From: Rhodococcoides kyotonense
Lineage (GTDB): Bacteria > Actinomycetota > Actinomycetes > Mycobacteriales > Mycobacteriaceae
Reading direction: 5' to 3'
NCBI RefSeq assembly: GCF_001645385.1
Contig: NZ_LVHI01000004.1
Span: 109,644-173,643, forward strand
DNA length: 64,000 nucleotides
The stretch's first letter is position 1. Each line of letters begins with the position of its first letter. The notes below the pieces were generated by a model. The model worked only from the letters and a program-made list of their open reading frames with translations. It ran no database searches and had not been told where the DNA came from. The position numbers were made by a program, and so were the translations under genes. This document shows, in pieces, positions 36,252-49,229 of the stretch.

Positions 36252-37547
36252 ATGACATCCGCCGGGCGCCGCAGAACACTCAAGACCGTCACCGGCGTCA
36301 GCGGCGGTCTCGACATCTACGACCTGGCCGTCGATCCGACGCAGTCCACCCTGGCGACGTCGTTGGAGGTCGCAAAGATCGCCGAGGACAACAGGATCGA
36401 CGCGTTGTTCGCAGCCGACCTCTTGAGCTTCGGTGCACAGGGTGCGATCGGTGCGCAGGAACCGTTGATCTATCTGGCGGCGCTGGCTGCGGTGACGAAG
36501 CACGTCGGACTGATCGCCACGGTGACCACGACGTTCCACCACCCATACAATCTGGCCCGGCTGTTCGGGACCCTCGACCACGTCAGCAACGGCAGAGCCG
36601 CGTGGAATGCGGTGACGTCGTCACTCGGTGAAGAGAACTACGGCGACCAGGATCTGCCGAGCCCGGAGGAGCGGTACGCACGCGCCACCGAATCCCTCGA
36701 GGTGGTCCACGCGCTGTACGACAGCTGGAAACCCGGTGCTCTGACGCCGGGCACGGACGGTGCCGTGCTCGACGCGTCGCTCGTGCAGCCGATCGACTAC
36801 CGCGGGAAGTACTACACCGTGCAGGGGCCGCTCAACATTCCGTCGCTGCCGCAGGGACGGCCGGTACAGTTCCAGGCCGGTCAGTCCGCGGGAGGGATCG
36901 AACTCGGTGCGCGGTTCGCCGAAGTGGTCTTCACGTCGCTCGCGACGCTCGAAGATGCGGTCACCTACACGAAGACGATCCGTTCTCGCGCAGCAGAATT
37001 GGGTCGCGGAGACAAGCTCCCGCTTATCTTCTCGTCGTTCCATGCCACCTACGGCGCTTCCGAGGCGGAGGTGCGACAACTGGTGAAGGAGCGGGAGGAG
37101 TCGACCGACTTCGACGCGGGGCGCGTTCGGCTCGCCGACATGCTCGGCGGGGAGGTCGATCTGTCGGAACTGCAGCTGGACAAGCCGATTCCGGTCGATC
37201 TGCTGCCCGACCCCAAGGCCGTGAATCGCCGACGCGGCCGCGTCGAAATCTTCGGCAAGCTCGCGGCGGAGGGAAAGACACTGCGCGAGTTGATCATTGC
37301 GTCGAAGGACACGGGTCACTGGGCCGAGGCTGGGACACCCGATCAGCTGGCCGACGCGATCGCGCAGCGCTACGACGCCGGCGTTCTCGACGTCATCTCG
37401 ATCGGCGGCCTCGCCGACCCACGGACTCGTGACTTTGCGTTGAACGGGTTGCTGCCGGAGCTACGGCGTCGGGGAATCGTCGGTCGCGACTACCTCGGTG
37501 CTGCGTTCCGGGAAAACCTGGAACTGCCGCAGTTCGAATCTCGGTGA
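36252..37547 (+). CDS. NtaA/SnaA/DszA family FMN-dependent monooxygenase (third)
   Basis: About 431 residues from ATG 36252, with GAAAGG some ten bases upstream; a TTG at 36216 is in frame. Blocks are LEVAKIAEDNRIDALFAADLL, TTTFHHPYNLARLFGTLDHVS, GRAAWNAVTSS and YRGKYYTVQGPLNIPSLPQGRP, plus a C-terminal DYLGAAFRENLELPQF. More distant from the two paired NtaA-type enzymes than these are from each other. The final codons and stop lie within a 21-bp palindrome. Confidence 0.82.
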   Translation: MTSAGRRRTLKTVTGVSGGLDIYDLAVDPTQSTLATSLEVAKIAEDNRIDALFAADLLSFGAQGAIGAQEPLIYLAALAAVTKHVGLIATVTTTFHHPYNLARLFGTLDHVSNGRAAWNAVTSSLGEENYGDQDLPSPEERYARATESLEVVHALYDSWKPGALTPGTDGAVLDASLVQPIDYRGKYYTVQGPLNIPSLPQGRPVQFQAGQSAGGIELGARFAEVVFTSLATLEDAVTYTKTIRSRAAELGRGDKLPLIFSSFHATYGASEAEVRQLVKEREESTDFDAGRVRLADMLGGEVDLSELQLDKPIPVDLLPDPKAVNRRRGRVEIFGKLAAEGKTLRELIIASKDTGHWAEAGTPDQLADAIAQRYDAGVLDVISIGGLADPRTRDFALNGLLPELRRRGIVGRDYLGAAFRENLELPQFESR

Positions 37548-37553
37548 TTCGAA
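37533..37553. repeat. 21-bp palindrome, copy 2
   Basis: TTCGAATC at 37533-37540 and GATTCGAA at 37546-37553 around TCGGT; 19 of 21 positions match copy 1 at 12001-12021. The flanks extend the pairing to CAGTTCGAATC/GATTCGAACTG. It contains the stop codon of the monooxygenase gene, so it may act as terminator here. Confidence 0.5.
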
Positions 37554-37592
37554 CTGTTCCACTCGGTGGCGTCACGGTGTTCGATAGGGGAC

Positions 37593-37697
37593 ATGACGTG
37601 GCTGAAGCGAGTGTTCGACTTGGGGTGGTTCGACGATCACTCGGCGCGTGGCCTCGCCTGTGCGCGGGCCGCAGAAAATCTGTCCGTCCACGGCTGA
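37593..37697 (+). CDS. Small ORF of 34 aa, unknown
   Basis: ATG preceded by AGGGG at a proper distance, starting MTWLKRVFDLGWFDDHSA and ending AAENLSVHG. It fills the gap before the convergent sulfurtransferase gene. No family recognised; a decayed gene end or a real small protein are both possible. Confidence 0.3.
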   Translation: MTWLKRVFDLGWFDDHSARGLACARAAENLSVHG

Positions 37698-37711
37698 CTG
37701 CCGGAGGCTCG

Positions 37712-38533
37712 TCACCGAGTTGAGGCGCCGGTCGCGACGGGCCTGTTCGGTTGATTCGACCACTGCGACCACGAACCCGGGTACAGAGCCGCATCGATCC
37801 CTGCGATCGCCAACGCCGCGATCTGATGTGCCGCAGTCACTCCCGATCCGCAGTAGACGGCGACGTCCGCGCCGGCGGAGTCGAACCGCTCACGCAACGC
37901 ATCGGCAGACAGGAACCGCCCGTCGGCGTCCAGGTTGGCGGCAGTCGGTGCGTTGATTGCGCCGGGGATGTGGCCCGCCTTCGGGTCGATCGGTTCCGTC
38001 TCACCCGAATAACGCTCGGGTGCACGTGCGTCGAGCAACGTGCCGGAGTAGCTCTCGATTTCGTCGGCCGTCAGCGTCGGAAGGTGACCTGGGGTCAACT
38101 CCACGTCGCCGGGCGCAGGGATCTCGTCGCCAGACGCGGTCTCGAAACCCGCCGCTGTCCAGGAAGCCAGTCCGCCGTCGAGAAGAGTGACGTCGGTCAA
38201 GCCTCCCCACCTCAGCAGCCACCATGCGCGTGCAGCCGCGAGATTACCGGTGTTGTCGTACGCCACGACGCGGGAGCCGGAACCGATTCCCCAGCTACGC
38301 GCGGCGTTCTGCAGGTCGGAGATCTCGGGGAGCGGGTGGCGGCCGTCGGACGGTTCGCCGTGGCTCGCGAGCTCGTTGTCGAGGTCGACGAACACGGCAC
38401 CGGGAATGTGTGCGTCGCGGTAATGCTCACGGCCCTCGGAGTCACCGAGAGCCCACCGGACGTCGAGCAGAACCGGCGGATCATCGCTCGCCAGTTGCGC
38501 TTTCAACTCGTGTGCGTCGATCGTGACAGTCAC
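37712..38533 (-). CDS. Two-domain sulfurtransferase (thiosulfate/3-mercaptopyruvate type)
   Basis: 273 residues with two rhodanese domains. Domain 1 begins PVLLDVRWALGDSEGREHY and ends with a WLLRWGGLTDVTLLDGGL segment; domain 2 holds the active loop VYCGSGVTAAHQ with the catalytic Cys. The CGSGVTA loop is that of the SseA/mercaptopyruvate-thiosulfate group. It would transfer sulfane sulfur to cyanide or thiols. The palindromic repeat lies just upstream of its start. Confidence 0.86.
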   Translation of the reverse strand: MTVTIDAHELKAQLASDDPPVLLDVRWALGDSEGREHYRDAHIPGAVFVDLDNELASHGEPSDGRHPLPEISDLQNAARSWGIGSGSRVVAYDNTGNLAAARAWWLLRWGGLTDVTLLDGGLASWTAAGFETASGDEIPAPGDVELTPGHLPTLTADEIESYSGTLLDARAPERYSGETEPIDPKAGHIPGAINAPTAANLDADGRFLSADALRERFDSAGADVAVYCGSGVTAAHQIAALAIAGIDAALYPGSWSQWSNQPNRPVATGASTR

Positions 38534-38576
38534 TCTGTTCCTCTTCTCTCGCTGGCAGGAAGCGGCTGCGCCGCAC

Positions 38577-38616
38577 GTGCGTGGGAATGTATAGAGGGCT
38601 ATACATTCCCACGCAC
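38577..38616. repeat. Long palindromic repeat, copy 1
   Basis: An 18-bp perfect stem (right arm CTATACATTCCCACGCAC) around AGGG. It lies between the reverse-strand dodecin gene and the reverse-strand sulfurtransferase gene. Members at 45838, 54274 and 61214 share the ATGTATAG/CTATACAT centre. Confidence 0.8.
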
Positions 38617-38626
38617 GAGGCGAACG

Positions 38627-38833
38627 TCATTCGAGCTTGAAGCCCACCTTGATCGTCACTTGGAAGTGGGCGATCGACCCGTTCTCGATGTGGCCGCGCG
38701 TCTCTACGACCTCGAACCAGTCGAGGTTCGTCAACGTTTCGTTCGCGCGAGCTATCGCCTTGCGAACCGCGTCGTCCGTGCCCTCCGTCGATGTTCCGAC
38801 GATCTCGGTCACGCGGTAGATGTTGTCGCTCAT
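38627..38833 (-). CDS. Dodecin flavin-storage protein
   Basis: 68 residues, the standard length. [18 protein letters not shown] at the N-terminus, then [16 protein letters not shown] with the conserved Trp that stacks on flavin, and a final [12 protein letters not shown]. Dodecins form hollow dodecamers that bind FMN, riboflavin or CoA. GGAG stands before the ATG at 38833. With many FMN-dependent enzymes close by, a flavin buffer is a fitting neighbour. The frame stays open upstream, but that part is not gene. Confidence 0.92.
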   Translation of the reverse strand: MSDNIYRVTEIVGTSTEGTDDAVRKAIARANETLTNLDWFEVVETRGHIENGSIAHFQVTIKVGFKLE

Positions 38834-38986
38834 TGCGTCTCCTTCACTGTCGAGTTCGGGATCGACTTCCGACTCGATGGTTCTCTCTTCCGTGCGGATC
38901 CGAAACCTGTTCCAGCAAACACACTGCGGCACTGCCGATGTCGTCGCCGAAAAGTGTGCGTCGCGCCGCAACAGCACGAGAGTCTG

Positions 38987-38992
38987 TACCGT
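38987..38992 (+). promoter_or_regulatory. -10 element, leaderless start of the FKBP gene
   Basis: TACCGT followed by six bases and the GTG start at 38999; no Shine-Dalgarno. The spacing predicts transcription starting at the start codon. Confidence 0.55.
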
Positions 38993-38998
38993 GAGCGC

Positions 38999-39586
38999 GT
39001 GAAAACTTCTCGCCTGTCCTCGACCGGATTCGTAGTTGGGACCGCACTGGCCCTGATGCTCTCGGGCTGCAGTTCGGATTCCTCCGAGCCTTCCGATGCC
39101 GATGCCGGTTCGGCACCCTCCACCACGTCCTGCCCCACAGAAGCGCCGAGCGATGCGGGTGACCCGGAGTGGACCTTGGACGGCGACACGGGCAGCGTCG
39201 CCGTCATCGGTTCGACGGACTCGACCACGCCGTCGGTCCAGGTCGAGGCGCCCTTCGCGGTGTCCGAGACCCAGGTGCACACGTTGAACGAAGGGTCCGG
39301 GCCCGTTGTGGCCGACGCTGCTCAGGTGGCGGTGTGCTACATGGGCGTCAACGGGCGGGACGGGTCGGTCTTCGACAGCAGCTACGAGCGCGGTACCCCC
39401 GCCGAATTCCCGCTGACCGGTGTCGTCACCGGATTCCAGAAGGCCATCGCAGGCCAGACGGTCGGCTCGAAGGTCGCCGTCGCAATGACGTCCGCCGACG
39501 GTTACCCCGACGGTCAACCGCGTGCGGGAATCGAGGCGGGCGACAGCCTCGTCTTCGTCATCGACATCCTCGACGTGACCGGGTAA
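38999..39586 (+). CDS. FKBP-type peptidyl-prolyl isomerase lipoprotein
   Basis: 195 residues from GTG 38999. Signal peptide with lipobox LSGC (Cys 24) and an acidic Ser-rich linker, then an FKBP domain: [42 protein letters not shown] and [13 protein letters not shown]. It catalyses cis-trans isomerisation of prolyl bonds and would act on exported proteins at the outer face of the membrane. Some FKBP active-site aromatics are replaced (FVIDILDV is retained), so activity may be low. Confidence 0.84.
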   Translation: MKTSRLSSTGFVVGTALALMLSGCSSDSSEPSDADAGSAPSTTSCPTEAPSDAGDPEWTLDGDTGSVAVIGSTDSTTPSVQVEAPFAVSETQVHTLNEGSGPVVADAAQVAVCYMGVNGRDGSVFDSSYERGTPAEFPLTGVVTGFQKAIAGQTVGSKVAVAMTSADGYPDGQPRAGIEAGDSLVFVIDILDVTG

Positions 39587-39606
39587 GCACCGTCGAAAGG
39601 CACGCA

Positions 39607-40308
39607 GTGAGCACGCAGGACGTCGACGGTCACCCACTGGACGACCCGGTCAGAGGATCTCTGGTGGGGGCGCATGCCCGGTTCGCGCGGGTGTCGGGAT
39701 CGGGACGAGTATTCCGGTTCGACCCCGAGGTCGCGCCGTTCCTCGGGCACCCGCCCGTCATCGAGACAGGGGACTGGGACGACATCGCCGCATTGTTCGG
39801 GCCCGGCGAAATCGTGTCGCTGACGGGCGTCGGACACCGGGTTCCCGCAGGGTGGGACGTCGTCGACCAGTTCGGGCTCGTACAGCTCGTCGGCACGCAC
39901 CTCGAGACGCGGCCGTATCCCGACGCGATCGTTCTCGGCGCCGACGACGTGCCGGAGATGCTCGACCTCGTCGAGCGCACCAAGCCGGGACCGTTCCTGC
40001 CTCGGACCTTCGAGCTGGGAACCTATCTCGGCGTGCGTGACGGCGAGGCGTTGGTGGCGATGGCCGGGGAGCGAATGCATCCGGCGGGTTGGACCGAGAT
40101 CAGTGCCGTATGTACGGACCCCGCCTACCGAGGGCGGGGGCTCGCGACCGACCTGGTCCGGGCCGTCGGGCACCTCATCCGCGCGCGTGGCGAGGAGCCG
40201 TTCCTGCACGCGTCGGCAGCCAACACGCACGCAATTCGGCTGTACCTGTCGATCGGGTTCGAGCTTCGGCAGGAATCTCGGCTGACGCTCGTACGGATTC
40301 CTGGCTGA
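39607..40308 (+). CDS. GNAT N-acetyltransferase with FR47-like C-terminal domain
   Basis: 233 residues from a GTG behind GAAAGG. The N-terminal half lacks a familiar motif; the C-terminal half is [35 protein letters not shown] with the acetyl-CoA loop RGRGLA, then [24 protein letters not shown]. Substrate unknown. It follows the FKBP gene by 20 bases and is closed by a 21-bp hairpin. Confidence 0.8.
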   Translation: MSTQDVDGHPLDDPVRGSLVGAHARFARVSGSGRVFRFDPEVAPFLGHPPVIETGDWDDIAALFGPGEIVSLTGVGHRVPAGWDVVDQFGLVQLVGTHLETRPYPDAIVLGADDVPEMLDLVERTKPGPFLPRTFELGTYLGVRDGEALVAMAGERMHPAGWTEISAVCTDPAYRGRGLATDLVRAVGHLIRARGEEPFLHASAANTHAIRLYLSIGFELRQESRLTLVRIPG

Positions 40309-40340
40309 CCGGACCGCGGGACCGGACCGAATGCGGCCAA

Positions 40341-40361
40341 CCGGTCACTCAGAGTGACCGG
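40341..40361 (+). terminator. Hairpin after the GNAT gene
   Basis: CCGGTCACTC-A-GAGTGACCGG is a perfect 10-bp inverted repeat about 33 bases after the stop. No T-run follows. It separates the GNAT gene from the DUF202 gene that has its own promoter. Confidence 0.55.
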
Positions 40362-40455
40362 ATGTCACCCTCGCTCGCGGCGCGCGCGAGCCGGGCCGGC
40401 CAGACCCAGGACGCGTCGCGGCAGGAGTGACCATGGTTCGAATCGGCCTGATCGT

Positions 40456-40461
40456 TATTGT
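40456..40461 (+). promoter_or_regulatory. -10 element, leaderless start of the DUF202 gene
   Basis: TATTGT followed by six bases and the GTG at 40468; no Shine-Dalgarno. Confidence 0.55.
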
Positions 40462-40467
40462 TGGTCC

Positions 40468-40815
40468 GTGACCGATGATCCGTCGACCCGTCCGGACGAA
40501 CGTTTCACCCTCGCCAGCGAACGCACGTTCCTCGCGTGGATGCGCACATCACTGGGTCTGATGGCCGGTGGCATCGCCATCGTGCACCTGGTCCCGGACT
40601 TCAGCACCGGCTGGGTGCGCACCGGATTGGGACTCGTCCTCATCCTCATGGCTGCGTCGGCGGCCATGGTCGGCCTGCGTCGCTGGCTGCAGGTGCGCAA
40701 GGCGCTGGAACAGGGCGCGCCGATGCCCGAGGCGAAGGAATTGTGGCTGTTCGCCGTCGGAATCGGTGGAATCGCGATCCTCGCAGCCGTCATCACGGTG
40801 CTCGGAATCGAGTAA
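40468..40815 (+). CDS. DUF202 (YidH family) membrane protein
   Basis: 115 residues from GTG 40468. The family signature FTLASERTFLAWMRTSLGLMA precedes three hydrophobic segments (GIAIVHL, GLVLILMAASAAMVGL, LWLFAVGIGGIAILAAVITVL). Function is not established. An upstream in-frame ATG would add an Arg-rich stretch that is not family-like. Confidence 0.82.
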   Translation: MTDDPSTRPDERFTLASERTFLAWMRTSLGLMAGGIAIVHLVPDFSTGWVRTGLGLVLILMAASAAMVGLRRWLQVRKALEQGAPMPEAKELWLFAVGIGGIAILAAVITVLGIE

Positions 40816-40883
40816 GCAGAGGACTCGGCGGACTCGGCGTGCACAATCGAAGTGACTGATGACTAAGGACGAGGGAGTAGAGC

Positions 40884-41897
40884 GTGGCACAGGCGTTGAA
40901 GCTCGGGTACAAGGCGTCGGCGGAGCAGTTCGGTCCGCGGGAGCTCGTCGAACTCGGTGTGTTGGCCGAGCAGCACGGGATGGACTCGGCGACCGTCAGC
41001 GATCATTTCCAGCCGTGGCGTCACGAAGGTGGGCATGCGCCGTTCTCGTTGGCGTGGATGACGGCGGTCGGTGAGCGCACCGAGCGGATTCAGTTGGGCA
41101 CATCGGTGCTGACGCCGACGTTCCGGTACAACCCGTCGGTGATTGCGCAGGCTTTCGCGACGATGGGCTGCCTGTACCCGGGGCGCATCATGCTCGGTGT
41201 CGGTACCGGCGAGGCGCTCAACGAGATCGCGACCGGGTTCACCGGCGAGTGGCCGGAGTTCAAGGAGCGTATCGCGCGGTTGCGGGAGTCTGTGCGGTTG
41301 ATGCGCGAGCTGTGGCTCGGCGACCGCGTCGACTTCGAGGGCGAGTACTACACGACGAAGGGCGCGTCGATCTACGACGTGCCCGAGGGTGGTATTCCGG
41401 TGTACATCGCTGCGGGTGGTCCGGTGGTGGCACGGTACGCAGGCCGGGCTGGTGACGGGTTCATCTGTACGTCGGGCAAGGGCATGGAGCTCTACACCGA
41501 CAAGTTGCTGCCTGCCGTCGAAGAGGGTGCGGGCAAGGCCGAGCGCGATGCCGGTGAGATCGACAAGATGATCGAGATCAAGATTTCGTACGACACCGAT
41601 CCGGATCTGGCTTTGGAGAACACTCGCTTCTGGGCGCCGTTGTCGCTGACGCCGGAGCAGAAGCATTCGATCGACGACCCGATCGAGATGGAGAAGGCGG
41701 CCGACGAATTGCCGATCGAGCAGGTGGCGAAGCGGTGGATCGTGGCGTCGGATCCGGACGAGGCGGTCGAGAAGGTCAAGCAGTACACCGACGCCGGGCT
41801 CAACCACCTCGTGTTCCACGCGCCAGGTCACGACCAGAAGCGGTTCCTGGAGTTGTTCGAGCGCGACCTGGCGCCGCGGTTGCGCAAGCTGGGGTAG
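40884..41897 (+). CDS. fgd: F420-dependent glucose-6-phosphate dehydrogenase
   Basis: 337 residues from a GTG behind GAGGGAG. It matches mycobacterial FGD1 along its length (336 residues there): [77 protein letters not shown] and [20 protein letters not shown]. It oxidises glucose 6-phosphate and reduces F420, and so supplies F420H2, for instance to the Ddn-like enzyme encoded next. It opens the block colinear with Rv0407 onward. Confidence 0.95.
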   Translation: MAQALKLGYKASAEQFGPRELVELGVLAEQHGMDSATVSDHFQPWRHEGGHAPFSLAWMTAVGERTERIQLGTSVLTPTFRYNPSVIAQAFATMGCLYPGRIMLGVGTGEALNEIATGFTGEWPEFKERIARLRESVRLMRELWLGDRVDFEGEYYTTKGASIYDVPEGGIPVYIAAGGPVVARYAGRAGDGFICTSGKGMELYTDKLLPAVEEGAGKAERDAGEIDKMIEIKISYDTDPDLALENTRFWAPLSLTPEQKHSIDDPIEMEKAADELPIEQVAKRWIVASDPDEAVEKVKQYTDAGLNHLVFHAPGHDQKRFLELFERDLAPRLRKLG

Positions 41898-41927
41898 TTT
41901 TGCGAGCTTTCGTCGGCTCTCCTGTCG

Positions 41928-41978
41928 GCATCGATGGTCCGTGGCATCCGATAGACGGTTGCCGCGTGACATCGATGC
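41928..41978. repeat. 51-bp dyad repeat, copy B
   Basis: GCATCGATGG at the left and CATCGATGC at the right end form nine-base terminal inverted repeats; CATCCGATAGAC lies near the centre. It lies between the convergent fgd and Ddn-like genes. Partner of 32459-32509. Confidence 0.55.
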
Positions 41979-42002
41979 CGATCCGGGGGCAAGCGATGGC
42001 GG

Positions 42003-42512
42003 TCAGTCCGCAGTCAACGCAAACATCCGCATTTCCCGATCGGTCCGGGTCTTGTATTCGCCGTACACCCGGACCATGTCGTTGAACGCGTCGTAGATCC
42101 GCACTTTCTCGTCCCCGAGAACGGGTGTGGCCGTGACGGGAATTCTCTTGCCCCCGATCGCGACGGACGCATGCGGATCGGCGAGCAGGTTCGACGTCCA
42201 GGCCGGGTGATGCTGTTGCCCGAAGTTGCTGCCGACGACGTACAGCGTGTCGCCCTCCCGGTAGTACAGCAGCGGTGAGGTCCGTGGCGCCCCCGACTTT
42301 CGACCTGTCGTCGTCAGCAAGACGACGGGCGCGGCGATGGGCCCGAGGATCGTGTACTTCCCGTCGGTGCGCTCGAGAAGTCTCCGGTCGATGCCTGCGA
42401 GGTTCCGGATGACCCATGACCCGGGCTTCGTCGCGGCGAACGCGATCGCAGGCTTACGAATGATGCTGTTCTCGCTGCCCCAGCGGACGTCGGGAAACGG
42501 TGATTCGGCCAT
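42003..42512 (-). CDS. F420-dependent nitroreductase family protein (Ddn-like)
   Basis: 169 residues. TTTGRKSGAPRTSPLLYYREGDTLYVVGSNFG is the split-beta-barrel deazaflavin-binding core seen in Ddn, given here in parts (GRKSGAPR, LYYREGD, VVGSNFG), followed by HPAWTSNLLADPHASV. The N-terminal AGIDRRLLERTDGKYT is also typical. Members reduce quinones or nitro compounds with F420H2, which the adjacent Fgd would provide. Convergent with fgd. Confidence 0.87.
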   Translation of the reverse strand: MAESPFPDVRWGSENSIIRKPAIAFAATKPGSWVIRNLAGIDRRLLERTDGKYTILGPIAAPVVLLTTTGRKSGAPRTSPLLYYREGDTLYVVGSNFGQQHHPAWTSNLLADPHASVAIGGKRIPVTATPVLGDEKVRIYDAFNDMVRVYGEYKTRTDREMRMFALTAD

Positions 42513-42559
42513 GACAGATCCGACTACGGCAGGTCACCTTCTGTCAACTACTCACCCGC

Positions 42560-42565
42560 TACTCT
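42560..42565 (+). promoter_or_regulatory. -10 element, leaderless start of pta
   Basis: TACTCT followed by seven bases and the pta ATG at 42573. No Shine-Dalgarno is present. Confidence 0.65.
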
Positions 42566-42572
42566 GGCTGGC

Positions 42573-44651
42573 ATGGCCGAGCGAGCATCGAGCATCTACA
42601 TCGCCTCTCCGGAGGGCGACACCGGTAAATCGACCATCGCGCTGGGCGTGCTGCAGATGTTGTGCGCGTCGGCGGCCCGCGTCGGCGTCTTCCGCCCTAT
42701 TGCGCGTTCGACGGACGAGCCCGACTACATTCTCGAGCTGCTCGTCGATCACACGACGGCGGATCTCTCGTACGAGCAGTCTCTCGGCGTCACGTACGAG
42801 GAAGTACATGCCGATCCCGACGCGGCCCTCGGCGAGATCGTCTCGCGCTTCCACGACGTCGCCGCGCAGTGCGACGCGGTCGTGATCGTCGGCAGCGACT
42901 ACACCGACGTCGGCAGCCCGAGCGAACTGAGCTTCAATGCTCGTATCGCCGCGAATCTCGGTGCGCCCGTGCTGTTGTCGCTGCGCGGATCGGAGAGGTC
43001 GCCGGACGAGATCGTGCAGCTGGCGCAGCTGAGCCAGTCCGAGCTTCGCGCCAATCACGCGCATCTGGTGGCCATCGTCGCGAACCGATGCGACCCCGAC
43101 CGCCTCGACGACGTCACCGCCGCACTCGAACCGCTCGGCGTGCCTGCGTGGAGTCTGCCGGAGATTCCCTTGCTCGTCGCACCGACCATGGCCGAACTTC
43201 TCGACGCCGTCGACGGCACGCTCTACAGCGGCGACTCCGAATTGATGCAGCGTGAGGCACTCCGCGTCATGGTCGGCGGTATGACGGCGGAGCACATCCT
43301 CGAACGACTCACCGAAGGCGTCGTCGTCATCGCGCCCGGCGACCGATCGGACGTTCTGCTCGCGCTCGTCAATGCGCATGAAGCAGAGGGCTTTCCGTCA
43401 CTCGCCGGGATCATCATGAACGGAGGAATCGAACCGCACCCGGCCATCGCGCGACTCGTCGCAGGCCTCGGGCCGCGTCTGCCCATCCTGACCACGGACC
43501 TCGGCACGTTCGACACCGCGTCGGCAGCCGCGAAAGCACGTGGACGCGTCGCCGTCGGCTCCCAGCGCAAGGTGGACACCGCCCTCAGCCTGATGGAACA
43601 GCGCGTCGACGCGCAGGCACTGCTCGACAGCCTCGAACTCAGCATCCCGTCGATCATGACGCCGCAGATGTTCGAGTACCAGCTCATCCAACGTGCCAGA
43701 GCGGACCGCAAACACATCGTGCTCCCGGAGGGCAACGACGACCGAATCCTGCGTGCGGCCGGTCGATTACTACAGCGCCAGGTCGCGGAACTGACGATCC
43801 TCGGCGAAGAGGGGCCGATCCGCAGGCGCGCAGCCGAACTCGGCGTCTCGCTCGACGGCGTCGCCGTCCTCGACCCGAAAACCTCCGATCACGCCGAGCA
43901 GTTCGCCGCCGACTACACCGAGCTTCGTAAGCACAAGGGCATGACGATCGAACGTGCTCGCGAGATCATGACCGACATCTCGTACTTCGGAACGATGATG
44001 GTGCACAAGGGAATTGCCGACGGCATGGTGTCCGGCGCCGCGCACACGACGGCGCACACCATTCGGCCGTCGTTCGAGATCATCAAGACCGCAGCCGGCG
44101 TGAACACCGTGTCCAGCATCTTCCTGATGTGCCTGTCCGATCGTGTTCTGGCATACGGCGATTGCGCGATCGTCCCGGATCCGACGGCGGAGCAGCTGGC
44201 CGACATCGCGATCTCGTCGGCGCAGACGTCGGCGCAGTTCGGCATCGACCCGCGCGTCGCGATGCTGTCGTACTCGACCGGTGACTCCGGATCGGGCGCC
44301 GACGTGGACAAGGTGCGCGAGGCGACGAAGCTCGTCCGCGAACGCAGCCCGGAACTGTTGGTGGAAGGGCCCATTCAGTACGACGCGGCCATCGAGCCGT
44401 CGGTCGCGAAGTCCAAGCTCCCCGACTCCGAGGTGGCCGGACGCGCAACGGTGTTCATCTTCCCGGACCTCAACACCGGCAACAACACGTACAAGGCGGT
44501 ACAGCGTAGCGCGGGAGCCGTCGCCGTCGGGCCGGTGCTGCAGGGCCTGGCGAAACCCGTCAACGACCTCTCGCGCGGCGCACTCGTCGAGGACATCGTC
44601 AACACCGTCGCCATCACCGCCATCCAAGCTCAGGGGTCGAAAGAAGCATGA
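42573..44651 (+). CDS. pta: Phosphate acetyltransferase
   Basis: 692 residues, near the 690 of M. tuberculosis Pta. The N-terminal part has a P-loop-like [17 protein letters not shown] and a DRTGG-type middle domain; the C-terminal PTA catalytic domain starts near [21 protein letters not shown] and has [16 protein letters not shown] and [16 protein letters not shown]. It converts acetyl-CoA and phosphate to acetyl phosphate and CoA. Overlaps ackA by ATGA, so the two form the usual acetate operon. Confidence 0.95.
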   Translation: MAERASSIYIASPEGDTGKSTIALGVLQMLCASAARVGVFRPIARSTDEPDYILELLVDHTTADLSYEQSLGVTYEEVHADPDAALGEIVSRFHDVAAQCDAVVIVGSDYTDVGSPSELSFNARIAANLGAPVLLSLRGSERSPDEIVQLAQLSQSELRANHAHLVAIVANRCDPDRLDDVTAALEPLGVPAWSLPEIPLLVAPTMAELLDAVDGTLYSGDSELMQREALRVMVGGMTAEHILERLTEGVVVIAPGDRSDVLLALVNAHEAEGFPSLAGIIMNGGIEPHPAIARLVAGLGPRLPILTTDLGTFDTASAAAKARGRVAVGSQRKVDTALSLMEQRVDAQALLDSLELSIPSIMTPQMFEYQLIQRARADRKHIVLPEGNDDRILRAAGRLLQRQVAELTILGEEGPIRRRAAELGVSLDGVAVLDPKTSDHAEQFAADYTELRKHKGMTIERAREIMTDISYFGTMMVHKGIADGMVSGAAHTTAHTIRPSFEIIKTAAGVNTVSSIFLMCLSDRVLAYGDCAIVPDPTAEQLADIAISSAQTSAQFGIDPRVAMLSYSTGDSGSGADVDKVREATKLVRERSPELLVEGPIQYDAAIEPSVAKSKLPDSEVAGRATVFIFPDLNTGNNTYKAVQRSAGAVAVGPVLQGLAKPVNDLSRGALVEDIVNTVAITAIQAQGSKEA

Positions 44652-45829
44652 CCGTTCTCGTCGTCAACTCCGGCTCCTCGTCCATCAAGTTCCAGCTCGT
44701 CGAACCGGAGGACGGAACCGCCGGCGCAACCGGTCTCGTCGAGCAGATCGGTGAGACCGAGGGCCGCGTCGTACTCGATCTTCCCGGGGACGAGTCCGAG
44801 AAGCGCCTCGAGATCCCGGATCACGCCAAGGGTCTGCAGATCGCGTTCGACATGCTGGCCGACGCGGGCGTCGACCTCCATGACAGCGTCACTGCCGTCG
44901 GGCATCGCGTCGTACACGGCGGCGAAGTGTTCTACCGGCCGACGGTCGTCGACGACGCGGTCCTGAAGCAGATCGACGAGCTGAGCAGCCTGGCGCCGCT
45001 ACACAATCCGCCGAACGTGCTCGGCATCGAGGTCGCCAGGCGTCAGTTGCCCGACGTACCGCACGTCGCAGTGTTCGACACGGCGTTCTTCCACGGGCTG
45101 CCCGCAGCCGCGTCGACCTATGCGATCGATCGAGACACCGCTCGCCAGTATGGAATTCGGCGCTACGGCTTCCACGGAACGTCGCACGAATACGTGTCGC
45201 AGCAGGTCGAGAAGTTTCTCGGCAGGGAGGGGCTCGACCAGATCGTCCTGCACCTCGGCAACGGGGCGTCCGCGTCGGCGATCAGGGCAGGGGAGCCGAT
45301 CGACACGTCGATGGGGCTGACGCCGCTCGAAGGGCTCGTCATGGGGACACGCAGCGGCGACATCGACCCCGGAATCGTGATGCACCTGCGCCGCAGCGCC
45401 GACATGGACGTCGACGCCATCGACGAATTGCTGAACCGCAGGTCAGGGCTCAAGGGGATGTCCGGCATCAACGACTTCCGTGCACTGCAACAGCGTATCG
45501 ACGGCGGGGACGGCGACGCAGCCCTGGCCTACGACGTCTACATCCACCGGTTACGCAAGTACATCGGCGCCTACATGGTCGACCTCGGGCACCTCGACGT
45601 CATCGCCTTCACCGCAGGCGTGGGCGAGAACGCGTCGCAGGTCCGAGCGGATGCGCTCGCGAATCTCCAGGGCTTCGGTATCGAGATCGATCCGGAACGA
45701 AATGCGCAGCGCGGCAAAGTCGCTCGGGTGATCTCCACGGACGGATCAGCGGTGACGGTGTTGGTCGTGCCGACCAACGAGGAACTCGCCATCGCCCGCG
45801 CGACAGATGCCCTGGTCAGCAGCCGCTGA
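44648..45829 (+). CDS. ackA: Acetate kinase
   Basis: 393 residues. [15 protein letters not shown] at the N-terminus, [44 protein letters not shown] and [14 protein letters not shown] are the standard acetate kinase motifs. It transfers phosphate from acetyl phosphate to ADP. Coupled to pta by ATGA overlap. The palindromic repeat copy 2 follows nine bases after the stop and may end the transcript. Confidence 0.95.
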   Translation: MTVLVVNSGSSSIKFQLVEPEDGTAGATGLVEQIGETEGRVVLDLPGDESEKRLEIPDHAKGLQIAFDMLADAGVDLHDSVTAVGHRVVHGGEVFYRPTVVDDAVLKQIDELSSLAPLHNPPNVLGIEVARRQLPDVPHVAVFDTAFFHGLPAAASTYAIDRDTARQYGIRRYGFHGTSHEYVSQQVEKFLGREGLDQIVLHLGNGASASAIRAGEPIDTSMGLTPLEGLVMGTRSGDIDPGIVMHLRRSADMDVDAIDELLNRRSGLKGMSGINDFRALQQRIDGGDGDAALAYDVYIHRLRKYIGAYMVDLGHLDVIAFTAGVGENASQVRADALANLQGFGIEIDPERNAQRGKVARVISTDGSAVTVLVVPTNEELAIARATDALVSSR

Positions 45830-45837
45830 CGCGACCC

Positions 45838-45877
45838 GTGCGTGCGAATGTACAGCCGGCTGTACATTCCCACGCAC
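45838..45877. repeat. Long palindromic repeat, copy 2
   Basis: Forty bases with 19-bp arms and one mismatch: left GTGCGTGCGAATGTACAGC, right GCTGTACATTCCCACGCAC. Relative to copies 1 and 3, TATA in the centre is TACA/TGTA on both arms, so the pairing is kept by paired changes. It lies between convergent ackA and pknG. Confidence 0.82.
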
Positions 45878-45900
45878 ATGGTCGTTCCGCGGGCTCATGG

Positions 45901-49225
<3,325 letters not shown>

Positions 49226-49229
<4 letters not shown>

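Noticed and set aside
40515..40532. GAAC-GCAC-GTTC resembling a LexA box
   Set aside because: The outer TC and GA bases of the consensus are missing and it lies inside the DUF202 coding region.
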